From a virus: a stretch of DNA of 38,103 nt. Position 1 is the first letter of the stretch. The number at the start of each line of letters is the position of its first letter. The position numbers and the translations under genes are program-made. This document shows positions 7,305-16,070 of the stretch, piece by piece. The stretch covers positions 1 through 38,103 of the IMG/VR virus record IMGVR_UViG_3300042465_001906; one strand, written 5' to 3'. The notes below the pieces were generated by a model. That model had not been told where the DNA came from, did not search any database, and worked only from the letters and a program-made list of their open reading frames with translations.

Positions 7305-10300
7305 TCACTTCTCGGGAAAATATCCAAACTCGTCAGGAGAGTCACCCGGCCATGTAATATCTTTTGATTTGACCGATTTTGAGATTATTTTTGATTCTTG
7401 CCTGTTGCCTTTTTCATCCAAACCTAGAAAGTTACTATTATTCATTTCTGTTGCTGCTTCCTTGGATAAGGTAATCCAGTCTCCGTGATTTATTGAACTC
7501 GCTGATTTTGGAACTACTCTATAAATTGTTACAGAAGCATTAGGCTTTCCTCTTAATGATTCAAACAATGCAAATGTTTTGGCATCTCTTTTATTTCCAG
7601 ATCCATAATATCTTGCGGCATTTTTAGAGTAAATATCTTCTGGGAAATTGTCCGTGAGATTGAATAATCTTGAATCAGATGAACTTGGTTGGTGACTTAT
7701 TCTATAGTCTTCAGGTATCTTCCTGATCTGCTCGGGCATATAACGAACATCCTTAGACTTCAAGTCGAAACGCTTACTGAGTGGTATAACTTTACCTTTT
7801 GATTTGATAATAGGGTCTGCACTCTTAATGTCAGATGGATTGTAAACAATCCAATCATCATCAAGTTTTGTTGTATCAAAGTCTTTTGTGATTTGACCCT
7901 CTCCTAGTTTGTCATATTCGTTCCAACCAGCAACTTTTCCAGGTCTAATATAGACCTCCATAATATTTTTTGTTCCTTGTGCTCCAGACTCTCCAGCTTC
8001 GATCTTCGCGCGATTTTCTGAAAACCAAATAGCCTTGCCAAACTGTGGCTTGAAAACACGGAATTTACTGTTTGTACCGTGATATGCTTTGACTGTATAT
8101 CCAGCTACCTTTGCAGCTTCATCAACCATTCTTTGCTGTGCTTCCACATCACCAGACTCAACAGCCTTCCTGTATTCGGAATCGATAGCTTCAGGCATCT
8201 TCCTGATCTGCTCAGGCATTGGGGTTTGCACGGAAGCAGTTCTAAACCTCTCACCGTTTGGTAAATGATTCTCAAAGAAGTCCTTCATGGCGGGATTCTC
8301 AATGATATTACCAGCTCGATCCACGATTGGTGCTTCTGGCATCAGGTTTACCTTGAGCGAATAGTAGTTATTCGGGTCAAAGCTCAGGTTGACACTTGAA
8401 TTTGTTCTGGTGGCACTCTTGATATCATCCAGCGAGAATGTGCGATAAACGTGATCGGGTCTTCCCATACCAACCTCAGAAAGCAGTGGGTTGTAATCAC
8501 GTTGCTTGGCAGTCATTTCTCCGTAAGTAGAAGCCACAAGGCTCTTTCTTTTTAACGACTGAGCTTTACCGTATTTCTGCTCAAAATAAACATCTGGAGA
8601 AGTGTTCTTGATGTGATACTTACTAGCCTCGTAAGAATCAGCCCTAATTTGCTTCTCGGTATATCCAAGATCCTTTGCTGGCTTGCTGTTGGCTACCTTT
8701 TTGATGTTTTGATCCCAAAGATTCACATCCAAGGCTGTAATCAATACGTTGCCTTTTTTGTTCGTCCTAACACCAACAGGCTTGATATGATGGAATGTTT
8801 CACCTACTGCTGACTGTGTAGTTCTGCCTTGTTCTGCTGGGCGGTAATGGAATAGGAATGTTGACGTTGAGCTTGGATTCATCTCACCAACAAGCATTGG
8901 GAACGTGCCAAGGTGGTCTGGGTGAATAGCTCCACTGTCAATGATAGCCTTGGTCTGCAATGTGGTAGGGACACCGTCACGACCTCTTACGGTAGATGGG
9001 TCAAGCGCACCCTCTGGAACTTCCAATCCAGCCGCACGAGCTTCTCTGTTTACCCTTTCAACGGCAGAAGTGCCATTATTGACCCCTTCACGAGTTGATC
9101 TGGTAGCTTTGGGTTGACGCATTGCTGCTCCTTCTTGAGCCACACTGACAACAGGCTTAGACACTCCAGCAGTTTCACGATACAACTTGCGAACCATTGC
9201 TTGAACATCTTTGGATTGGGTGAATCCTTCATTTAGCAGTCCGCCTCCTTGAACAAGCCTCCCAGATGAATCAATAGCACCTCCAGTTTTAATGTGGATA
9301 TTCTTAATGATCGGAACTTGATTTACAAGGCTAGAAAAGTGAGCCTTCACAGTGCGACTTAATTGGCTTTCTTGCGCTCTCTTGGCGAACTCTCCAGACT
9401 TGATGTCTGACTTTAGAACCTCAGCAGCCTTGTCAGTATAAAACTCAATAGCCATGTCCTGCACTCCAAGTTCTGGCTGACCAATTGCCTTGAGTCGCTT
9501 GTTATACTCGCCTGCGAATTGCGTGAACTCAGGATCAAGAGATCCGTCTTTGGTGAATATCTCACCACCGCGAGTTTTATTGCCAACCATATGAGCCAAA
9601 ATAGCTTCATTTAGTTGATATTCGTTTTGTAGAACGTGCGTCAATTCATGCAAGGCGATCACCCCAGCGTGTTCTCTTGGGGCATTCACATTGAAAGTCG
9701 CAGTATTTCCCGCCTGATAGCTTGGCCCCTCTGTGACGAACTTGATCTGAGCATTGGGATACGCTCCAGAAAATGATGAAACCAAGTCTTTAGTTGCTGG
9801 ATCAACCTTGGAATTGTAGATGTCGTACTGCTCTGGGTCAGCATTTTTCAGCTTCTCATTGAAATTAGCCCTGTCTGCTGCTTTTACAGCATTGAAATCA
9901 CGAGCACCGCCAACCGTTGCTGCCTTGAAGACCCCATGAGTACCACCAAATACTAGCGCATCAGTAGCCGCTTGCTTGAACACGTTAGAATCCAATCCTT
10001 GAAGATTGATAGCCTCATACACAAGACTTGGTGCAGCAGCCCCAGCAATTCCTTTAGCTATTGTGCCAACTCCTCTGGTTACTGGGGGGACAAAGTTATC
10101 AAGCTGAGTAGCAAATGTTTTACCCCAAGGAGTGGCCATGTCCTCAGCGACCCTGCGGAAAAACGGAACAGTCCCTTGATTCACCAGCATATTCTCTCCA
10201 ACTGAATTCAGAAGCCTGCCAGCACCATTCCATAGCTTGTGAGATGCGACCACGCCTTCTGCAATACTAATTGGATTGATGTTGCCAGTAAACACTGAGG

Positions 10301-11861
10301 CCGCTCTAGCAAGTCCCCGCCACTGATTAACTCCAAACGCCTCAAGGAATGCTGATGCACCACGATCTACTGATGCCAATGTATCTCCAAACTTTTGTGC
10401 TGCAAACCCAACGGCCTTAAGTGGAAGAGCTACTGGTAATTTTCCAGCGTTAACGATTTTGCCACCAAATGTTGGAGGAAGCGTATTCTCAAGCCCGTTA
10501 GCCGTCTCACGAAGGGTCTGTGCCATTACGGAACTGCGCTCTGCTTGAGTCGAAACCTCGGCGGCTTGTCTCGTCCATGACAACTCATTGACTGAATGTG
10601 CGATTGCTTGTTCCGTATCTCCCGCTGTAGTTGCTAGCCTCCTTAGCTCATTAGCCCTTGCAGCCTCCCCACTGAACAATTGAACCTTGGAAGCAGCCTC
10701 AGCCGCTCTTGCCTCATACGCAGATGATTCCGCAGTCATTGCCGCAGCTTGTTCAACCTGCTTGATATGTTTAGCATTCAAAACCGACCCAAGTAATTTA
10801 GATCCAGATCCAATAGCCAACCCGCCTATCTGCATTATTGGGCCAAGCTCGATATTGGTAATGTCCCCAGCCAAGGCTCCGACTTGTGCGCCACCTTTTT
10901 GGATTTCTTCTGACTTAGCCTTCCCTAGTATTTGATCCGCGACTACTAGTTGATTTGCTGCATCATCAATACCAACAGCGGACGAGAGAGCGGCCACAGT
11001 CTTGGTCTTGTCAAAGAAATCCTTGAACGATGCAGCCTTGTATTCATTGAATGTATTCTGAGCGTCTGCTTGCTCCTTAGTTAATACCCCAGTCTTTTCA
11101 AGTAGTGCATTAACACCCTTGTTGATCCAAGCACTTTGGTTCATGAATGATTGTGTAGCAGTCTCTACAAATCCCTCTTCAAATCCAGCAATTCTCGTCT
11201 TTGCTTTTAGTTCTTCTTCTGGACTCTGGAATCCAACCGCAAGTTTGCTAGTAGCTTGTAACAACTTACCAGCATTTGATGCCATCTCCCCAAGTGCCTT
11301 CGTCTTCTCCCACGCAGTATCCCAAAATGGCTTCTCCTTAGCAGTGTCTGCTTCCTCATCAAACAACCCAATATCTTTAGCTGCTTTCCATTTCAGCATT
11401 CTCTCGTAATTCTCTGGATTATTCTCCAGATATGACGAGTAAGTTGATTGAGCCTCAGCATTGTCAGGTGTGAAAAAATCACTCGGTTTTGTTAACAGTA
11501 ACTTACTGCTATCGTTCAGAGTAAAGTCCTTGTTAAGTATCCCTCTTTTAATCAGTGCTACTGCACCTTCTCCTTTTGATGTTGGTTTTAGAGAGCTATC
11601 TAGGAATCCACGAGAAATCAAATCTTCTCTACTAGTGATCGGAGATGAAAATGACTCGATGTCGTCACCAACAACAGATTGAACTGCTTTTGAGATGCCA
11701 CGATTTTGTTCTCCAGATAACTTTGAGAAGTCAACTGGGTCTATTGTCAATCCGCTTTTTTGCTCCGCTTCTATCAGCATGAGCTTCTGCTTTTGATCTG
11801 GATCTAACGTAAGTTGTGACGATGGCATAGATCCACCTTGAGGAGGGAGTTGGTTATCCAT
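7305..11861 (-). CDS. Giant polyvalent virion protein (zincin peptidase plus ADP-ribosyltransferase-like domains)
   Basis: A 1518-residue multidomain protein, probably packaged and ejected into the host. Residues 1-600 are helical and Ala-rich, resembling internal core proteins. A zincin motif HELTH is at 738-742 with a possible third ligand E806 in MAIEFYTDKA. Two ADP-ribosyltransferase-like modules follow near the C-terminus: AYHGTNSKF with H1261 and IWFSENRAKIEAG, then SVTIYRVVPKSA with R1448 and GDWITLSKEAATE. A linker RxMPEQIRK(M/I)PE occurs twice. This combination matches the 'polyvalent proteins' of phages and conjugative elements, thought to disarm the host on entry. It is made just before terminase and overlaps the previous gene by one base. 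Confidence 0.8.
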   Translation of the reverse strand: MDNQLPPQGGSMPSSQLTLDPDQKQKLMLIEAEQKSGLTIDPVDFSKLSGEQNRGISKAVQSVVGDDIESFSSPITSREDLISRGFLDSSLKPTSKGEGAVALIKRGILNKDFTLNDSSKLLLTKPSDFFTPDNAEAQSTYSSYLENNPENYERMLKWKAAKDIGLFDEEADTAKEKPFWDTAWEKTKALGEMASNAGKLLQATSKLAVGFQSPEEELKAKTRIAGFEEGFVETATQSFMNQSAWINKGVNALLEKTGVLTKEQADAQNTFNEYKAASFKDFFDKTKTVAALSSAVGIDDAANQLVVADQILGKAKSEEIQKGGAQVGALAGDITNIELGPIMQIGGLAIGSGSKLLGSVLNAKHIKQVEQAAAMTAESSAYEARAAEAASKVQLFSGEAARANELRRLATTAGDTEQAIAHSVNELSWTRQAAEVSTQAERSSVMAQTLRETANGLENTLPPTFGGKIVNAGKLPVALPLKAVGFAAQKFGDTLASVDRGASAFLEAFGVNQWRGLARAASVFTGNINPISIAEGVVASHKLWNGAGRLLNSVGENMLVNQGTVPFFRRVAEDMATPWGKTFATQLDNFVPPVTRGVGTIAKGIAGAAAPSLVYEAINLQGLDSNVFKQAATDALVFGGTHGVFKAATVGGARDFNAVKAADRANFNEKLKNADPEQYDIYNSKVDPATKDLVSSFSGAYPNAQIKFVTEGPSYQAGNTATFNVNAPREHAGVIALHELTHVLQNEYQLNEAILAHMVGNKTRGGEIFTKDGSLDPEFTQFAGEYNKRLKAIGQPELGVQDMAIEFYTDKAAEVLKSDIKSGEFAKRAQESQLSRTVKAHFSSLVNQVPIIKNIHIKTGGAIDSSGRLVQGGGLLNEGFTQSKDVQAMVRKLYRETAGVSKPVVSVAQEGAAMRQPKATRSTREGVNNGTSAVERVNREARAAGLEVPEGALDPSTVRGRDGVPTTLQTKAIIDSGAIHPDHLGTFPMLVGEMNPSSTSTFLFHYRPAEQGRTTQSAVGETFHHIKPVGVRTNKKGNVLITALDVNLWDQNIKKVANSKPAKDLGYTEKQIRADSYEASKYHIKNTSPDVYFEQKYGKAQSLKRKSLVASTYGEMTAKQRDYNPLLSEVGMGRPDHVYRTFSLDDIKSATRTNSSVNLSFDPNNYYSLKVNLMPEAPIVDRAGNIIENPAMKDFFENHLPNGERFRTASVQTPMPEQIRKMPEAIDSEYRKAVESGDVEAQQRMVDEAAKVAGYTVKAYHGTNSKFRVFKPQFGKAIWFSENRAKIEAGESGAQGTKNIMEVYIRPGKVAGWNEYDKLGEGQITKDFDTTKLDDDWIVYNPSDIKSADPIIKSKGKVIPLSKRFDLKSKDVRYMPEQIRKIPEDYRISHQPSSSDSRLFNLTDNFPEDIYSKNAARYYGSGNKRDAKTFALFESLRGKPNASVTIYRVVPKSASSINHGDWITLSKEAATEMNNSNFLGLDEKGNRQESKIISKSVKSKDITWPGDSPDEFGYFPEK

Positions 11862-12844
11862 TATGGTTGAGTTAGAGTCGAAGGAATCCCCATCATGTAT
11901 GCCGCAGCACTTTGAGTAGGATCTACTTTCGCAGGTGGTGGAGTTTCAGTCTTAACGTCTTCAGTGATACTTCGTCCAGTAGCCTGTTTATACAGTTTCT
12001 TAACGGACTCTGCCATTTTCTGAAGTTCCTTGTTTGCAGTATCGTAATTTAGACTTGATGGATCTGAAAGCAAACTGGCTGCACTTGATAGTCTTGAACC
12101 TTCTTTATCACTTAAAGCACCAAATGTTGCACCAGCAGCCTTGGAGCTAATAATTGACTGAATCCACTCTTGGTTAGCCAACCTGTTGACTTTTGCGCTT
12201 GCTACTGATGCTTCAGTTCCAGCGATTAGTCGAGAAGGCGATGTTGAAAAATCAATCGGCATTCCAAATGCGCTTTTGATTCTGGGATCATTCTTAGCAT
12301 CAACAATATCTTGATACTTCGTTTTCAACTGTTCAGTTAAAGCGTACTTCTCGTCTTCAAGTTTCTTTTGGGCTAAAGATCTTTCAGATACTTCTTTGTC
12401 TGTTGGAGGCATTGCTGTCTGCTTGAATACTTCTTGAGCAGTCTTGCCGATATTTTCTTGTAACGCTTTCAGTGCCGCTGGATTTCTTGAAGCCTTTGCT
12501 TGATCAATCGCCTTAATTGTCTCTTCACTAACATTTCCTCCGCTAGATCGGATCAGGCCAATTGATGCGTCAATACCAGACGTGATATTTTGCACTGATC
12601 CTTCAGCTTGAGACATCGCCTCTACCCTCGGCATCAATCCAGATACCGCTTTTCTTGTAGCATCAAACCCAGAGAAGTCTTTCCATCCGCTTTTTCTAGC
12701 AAGTGAAATAGATGACTCAAGATCCTTTTGGTATTGCTCTGCCTCTGGCAATCCTGCTGCTTTTGCGGCATTGATAACGTCAAGTGCCTGCTTTGTCTGA
12801 ACGTAACCTTCAGAACCTTCTTTGAAATAGTCGCTTGGGTTCAT
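11861..12844 (-). CDS. Internal virion / ejection protein
   Basis: A 327-residue predicted all-helical protein. ATG at 12842-12844 (MNPSDYFKEGSEGYVQTKQA) is preferred over an upstream GTG whose extension would overlap the preceding gene. It is rich in Ala, Ser, Lys and Gln with heptad-like stretches (KKLEDEKYALTEQLKTKYQD) and a Pro-rich tail. No enzymatic motif is seen. Its location between a small Gln/Gly-rich protein and the giant polyvalent protein, after the tail genes, parallels the internal core or ejection proteins of short-tailed phages. Function is inferred from position and composition. Confidence 0.65.
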   Translation of the reverse strand: MNPSDYFKEGSEGYVQTKQALDVINAAKAAGLPEAEQYQKDLESSISLARKSGWKDFSGFDATRKAVSGLMPRVEAMSQAEGSVQNITSGIDASIGLIRSSGGNVSEETIKAIDQAKASRNPAALKALQENIGKTAQEVFKQTAMPPTDKEVSERSLAQKKLEDEKYALTEQLKTKYQDIVDAKNDPRIKSAFGMPIDFSTSPSRLIAGTEASVASAKVNRLANQEWIQSIISSKAAGATFGALSDKEGSRLSSAASLLSDPSSLNYDTANKELQKMAESVKKLYKQATGRSITEDVKTETPPPAKVDPTQSAAAYMMGIPSTLTQP

Positions 12845-12857
12845 TGTGTGTTGTTGA

Positions 12858-13286
12858 TTATAACCCGCCTCTGTTTTGGCTTGGTGATGCACCACCTTGT
12901 TGCAGGTTTTGTTTCATCATGTCTAGTTGAGCTTGTTGCATCTGCATCTTTCCAACCATATCAAATTGATTTTGATACTGGCCCATTGCAGCGGCTTGCT
13001 GAATAGCGTTGGAGTTAGGATCAAACACAGTAGACTTGGCCTGATTGAACATTTCAGCCTTATCTGGGAATGCCTTAGCCATGTAGTCCATACTCTTGCC
13101 AAACGCTTCCTGCTGGCCTTTGAATTGTTTGATTTGATTGTATGCTCCAGCACCTGCCTGAATTGCACCTCCAATATCCTTTCCCATTTGAGCATATGAC
13201 TGCCCTTGAATTGCTCCTGCGTTTGCGAATCCACTGTAGTCGTTAAAAAATAGTGACGGGTCGATTGATGATCCTAATAGTGCCAT
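12858..13286 (-). CDS. Small internal virion protein
   Basis: A 142-residue Gln/Ala/Gly/Met-rich protein. The N-terminus has a Gly/Ala helix (GGAIQAGAGAYNQIKQFKG) and the C-terminus is Gln/Met rich (MVGKMQMQQAQLDMMKQNLQ). This composition is typical of small ejection proteins such as T7 gp14 analogues, which insert into the outer membrane during DNA entry; no direct homology can be claimed. It lies 4 bases after the PAPS-reductase-like gene and 13 bases before the next ejection-like gene. Confidence 0.6.
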   Translation of the reverse strand: MALLGSSIDPSLFFNDYSGFANAGAIQGQSYAQMGKDIGGAIQAGAGAYNQIKQFKGQQEAFGKSMDYMAKAFPDKAEMFNQAKSTVFDPNSNAIQQAAAMGQYQNQFDMVGKMQMQQAQLDMMKQNLQQGGASPSQNRGGL

Positions 13287-13290
13287 AGTG

Positions 13291-14094
13291 TTAGTCTTTC
13301 ATGTAGGTTAGTTTTTCTTGCGATGCCCACGGAACCATTGATGAGATGTTTTCAACGGTCATGTCAAGTTTGGGGCAGTGAGTGAATTTTGGAGCTGTTG
13401 ATCTGCAATCAATGCAGTTTGTACAGGCATGGACATAATCCATGTTGTGTCGTTTGTTTTTCTTCTCTCCCCACTTGCCGTCAACCTTCTCATAACGGTC
13501 TGAGTCGTAAGGGACATTGTTGGACTCAATATAATCCCACACATCATCGTGAGACCAGTCTCGAAGTGGAAACATCATGTTTGCCATGTCAGGGAGGATT
13601 CTTGATTCGATTCTAGTTCCAGCATCGCCACCCAAGATTGGGTCTGAGTCGCACCCCTTATGACCGATCCACACACAGTCAAACGCACTTGTCTGCAAAT
13701 GTGATTGCTTAGGACGCTCAAGAATGTCAAGAGCGCAAACCCAAGGTAGATCTTTTTCAGGCTCAACAATACCTGTGGGACAAGTCATTACTGTCGAATT
13801 GATCTGGTAGAAGTTCTGCACTTCAAACTCATCCTTAGTCTGCTGAAACTGACTTGTGTGTGGATGCCACGAATAGACTAGAAGCCCCCAGTCTTGGATC
13901 AGTTTGTCATGGAACTTATACTTCCACGCTTGCCACGGTTCACGAAAAAACACAAGTGGATATGAAATACCCATCTCCTTCATAATGTGAAGAAGCACCA
14001 TGCTATCCTTGCCTCCAGACCAGGCAATCACTCCCTTAGGGAATGCCGCAACGCCACGAAGGATCAGATTCCTTGTATGTTCAAGCTTTGTCAT
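13291..14094 (-). CDS. PAPS reductase-like PP-loop protein
   Basis: A 267-residue protein of the adenine nucleotide alpha-hydrolase superfamily. The PP-loop SGGKDS is at residues 26-31, followed by MVLLHIMKEMG. Other family features are WIGHKGCDSD, a MFPLRDWSHDDVWDYI segment typical of PAPS/APS reductases and related CysH-like enzymes, and a Cys cluster CTNCIDC. Cellular relatives reduce PAPS or adenylate or thiolate substrates; the substrate of phage versions is unknown. It overlaps the upstream virion gene by one base (TAATG) and sits inside the ejection-protein cluster, so it is co-expressed late, which is odd for a metabolic gene. Confidence 0.85.
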   Translation of the reverse strand: MTKLEHTRNLILRGVAAFPKGVIAWSGGKDSMVLLHIMKEMGISYPLVFFREPWQAWKYKFHDKLIQDWGLLVYSWHPHTSQFQQTKDEFEVQNFYQINSTVMTCPTGIVEPEKDLPWVCALDILERPKQSHLQTSAFDCVWIGHKGCDSDPILGGDAGTRIESRILPDMANMMFPLRDWSHDDVWDYIESNNVPYDSDRYEKVDGKWGEKKNKRHNMDYVHACTNCIDCRSTAPKFTHCPKLDMTVENISSMVPWASQEKLTYMKD

Positions 14095-14957
14095 TAAATA
14101 AGTGCTGCGCCAGCAGCGGTAGATCCCATAGCGCCAAGACCACCTGCAATACCCCCAACTGCTGCTCCAAGTCCACCCATCATACCAGCACTTCTAGCTG
14201 CATTTGCTTGTGCCTGTGCCGCTTGCGCTCCAAGGACATCTTTACGATATGCCGCCTGAAGGTTTAGGCCCATGTCTGGGTTAAACATCTGCGGAGTCGA
14301 TTGGCCTAGCATACCCATCCCTGCATTTACAAATTGCTGACCAGCACCGTATGACGTTGGAGTACCACCAAGAAGGCTTAGAGCTGGCGAGTAGAACTGT
14401 TGTGATGTTCCGTATGCCTGACCGATTCTTCCTGCTGCCTCTTGTCGCTTCTGGCTGAGGATGTTCTCCCTGCCCATAGCTTCACCAACAATGCCAAGAT
14501 TACCACCAAGTCGTCCAGCGGCCCCATATGACTCTCTAGCACCCTGCTCCGCAGTTCTACGTTCCTGAGGGGATAAACCCTGAGACGATGCGTACGCCTG
14601 CTCTGCTTGCAGGTTCTGAAGCTCCATCATCCGCTGGGACTCTGGACTGATCGCACCAAGCAGACCTCTGACCTGCCCAGCCTGACCTGCCATGCCAGCG
14701 AACTCAGCACCTCTAGCAGCCCCCAGTTGCTCCTGAGCGGTTTGTGTAGCACCACCTTGCAGTGCTTGAAGCCCTTGTTGATACTGACCAATGTCAGCAA
14801 GATTCAACTCACCAAACTGTGGTCGACCTAGTCTTTCAAGCTCAATAATACTGGGTAGTGCTTGGCGGTATCCACCAGCGCCCATGGAAATATCTTTTCC
14901 GATGCTTTCTTGCGTGATTGGTGCTGGTGTTGGTACTTTTACTGACTTGCTGCCCAT
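14094..14957 (-). CDS. Internal virion / ejection protein, Gly-rich C-terminus
   Basis: A 287-residue Gln/Ala/Gly-rich protein beginning MGSKSVKVPTPAPITQESIG. The middle is helical and Gln-rich. The last 30 residues form a hydrophobic Gly/Ala segment (GGLGAAVGGIAGGLGAMG), like membrane-active ends of ejection proteins. The basic Pro-containing N-terminus and length resemble gp14-type internal proteins. Leader CTAAAATAAAACC has no SD. It follows the tail nozzle-fibre group, as expected for a podovirus order. Specific function is inferred. Confidence 0.65.
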   Translation of the reverse strand: MGSKSVKVPTPAPITQESIGKDISMGAGGYRQALPSIIELERLGRPQFGELNLADIGQYQQGLQALQGGATQTAQEQLGAARGAEFAGMAGQAGQVRGLLGAISPESQRMMELQNLQAEQAYASSQGLSPQERRTAEQGARESYGAAGRLGGNLGIVGEAMGRENILSQKRQEAAGRIGQAYGTSQQFYSPALSLLGGTPTSYGAGQQFVNAGMGMLGQSTPQMFNPDMGLNLQAAYRKDVLGAQAAQAQANAARSAGMMGGLGAAVGGIAGGLGAMGSTAAGAALI

Positions 14958-14961
14958 GGTT

Positions 14962-15294
14962 TTATTTTAGTTTTTTGTGAAATTGAGAGTAGGAGTAGAA
15001 TCTGGTGTGATTCGAGTTCTTAAACTGTCTCTTAAATGCGATAAAGTCAAATCGGTCTTGGAATACTTCCATTGCGTGCTTCATATCACCTGCTAACATC
15101 GAGATAAAGATGCAATTCGCATTGTCAATCGGAACAGGAACTTCTGGGTTGCCAGAATCGCATGGAATAGCAAACATGAACGTCTTGTCGTCAGAGAACA
15201 CTATTCCATTTAGCAAGTGACATTCCAGTTCGTAATTGAAATCAATTGAGTTTTCTTTGTAGATTCTAGCTATTTCGACAACTGGATTATTCAT
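14962..15294 (-). CDS. Unknown protein downstream of the fibre gene
   Basis: A 110-residue protein from ATG at 15292-15294 (MNNPVVEIARIYKENSIDFN). The start overlaps the end of the fibre gene through ATGAATAA, so translation is coupled. It has mixed composition, an Asp/Phe-rich middle and a basic C-terminus (FKNSNHTRFYSYSQFHKKLK), and no known motif. Position after a fibre gene would suit a fibre chaperone or adaptor, but nothing in the sequence shows this. A longer frame starting at 15393 is rejected because it overlaps the fibre gene deeply. Confidence 0.6.
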   Translation of the reverse strand: MNNPVVEIARIYKENSIDFNYELECHLLNGIVFSDDKTFMFAIPCDSGNPEVPVPIDNANCIFISMLAGDMKHAMEVFQDRFDFIAFKRQFKNSNHTRFYSYSQFHKKLK

Positions 15295-16066
15295 ACATAA
15301 TGTTAATTGATCCAGCGTCAAATATGTCAGTACCGTTGGCGGTAGTGATGCGGATGCGATCAAAAGTTCCAGATAATGAAACTGATCCTCCACCGCTTGT
15401 AGTAAAAATTGTTGATGGGTTTGAAAAACCTCCAGAGTGAGATGAAACCCAACTGTTTGCGGAAATATTTGTTATTGTCATGTGGCCGTGTTCGACATCC
15501 CCCGCATTTCCATGCCACCACCCAAACCCATTTGTCACACTAGACACATCCTGATTATTCATCGAGCTGATGTATCCGCAAAAACTAATGTATCCGCTAG
15601 TCGTGAAGCCAGATGATGTCCCAAGCTGAACGGCAATTTGTGTAATTCCATTTGTGCTTATACCATTGAACATCACCGTAACTCGTTTTACCCAAGACGG
15701 AATGCCTGTAAAATCGATGCTAGTTCCGCTAGTGCTGTTTTTTGCGGTCGCAACAGTTAATGGTTGAGATAACTTAGCTGGTGTTACATTTAAATCAGCA
15801 ATTTTTGTTGTAGTTACGTTTAAATCAGCAATTTTTGTTGTAGTTACGTTTGAATCAGCAATTTTTGTTGTGGTTACAGCATCTGCCGCAAGTTCATTTG
15901 AAGTAATACCTTGAGAACGAATTTTTAGCTTGCCATCAGCAACCTCAAGCGTGGTTCCCAAAATAGCGTCACCCGTCATTGTTGTTTGATCGATGATATT
16001 ATTCATCTTGCTACTTGTGATCGTGTCAGTAGCCGTAAATGTGTAAGTCGTATTAACTGCGCCCAT
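15287..16066 (-). CDS. Tail fibre-like protein with decapeptide repeats
   Basis: A 259-residue Thr/Ser/Asn/Gly-rich protein. Residues 65-98 carry the repeat VTTTKIAD(S/L)N in tandem, a trimeric fibre-shaft pattern common in phage tail proteins (TKIAD repeats). Before it lies a short virion-attachment head, and after it a beta-rich C-terminal domain (residues 110-259, ending FDAGSINIMYE) likely to bind the receptor or close the tip. It is directly downstream of the tail nozzle. It is short for a fibre, so it may be an adaptor or a mini-fibre. Confidence 0.75.
   Translation of the reverse strand: MGAVNTTYTFTATDTITSSKMNNIIDQTTMTGDAILGTTLEVADGKLKIRSQGITSNELAADAVTTTKIADSNVTTTKIADLNVTTTKIADLNVTPAKLSQPLTVATAKNSTSGTSIDFTGIPSWVKRVTVMFNGISTNGITQIAVQLGTSSGFTTSGYISFCGYISSMNNQDVSSVTNGFGWWHGNAGDVEHGHMTITNISANSWVSSHSGGFSNPSTIFTTSGGGSVSLSGTFDRIRITTANGTDIFDAGSINIMYE
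15783..15872 (-). repeat. Three tandem 30-bp repeats in the fibre gene
   Basis: Units start at 15783, 15813 and 15843 and share the core AATCAGCAATTTTTGTTGT, with one or two changes each. They encode the VTTTKIADLN shaft repeats. The near identity at DNA level implies recent expansion and makes shaft length prone to change by slippage or recombination. Confidence 0.9.
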
Positions 16067-16070
16067 ATTT

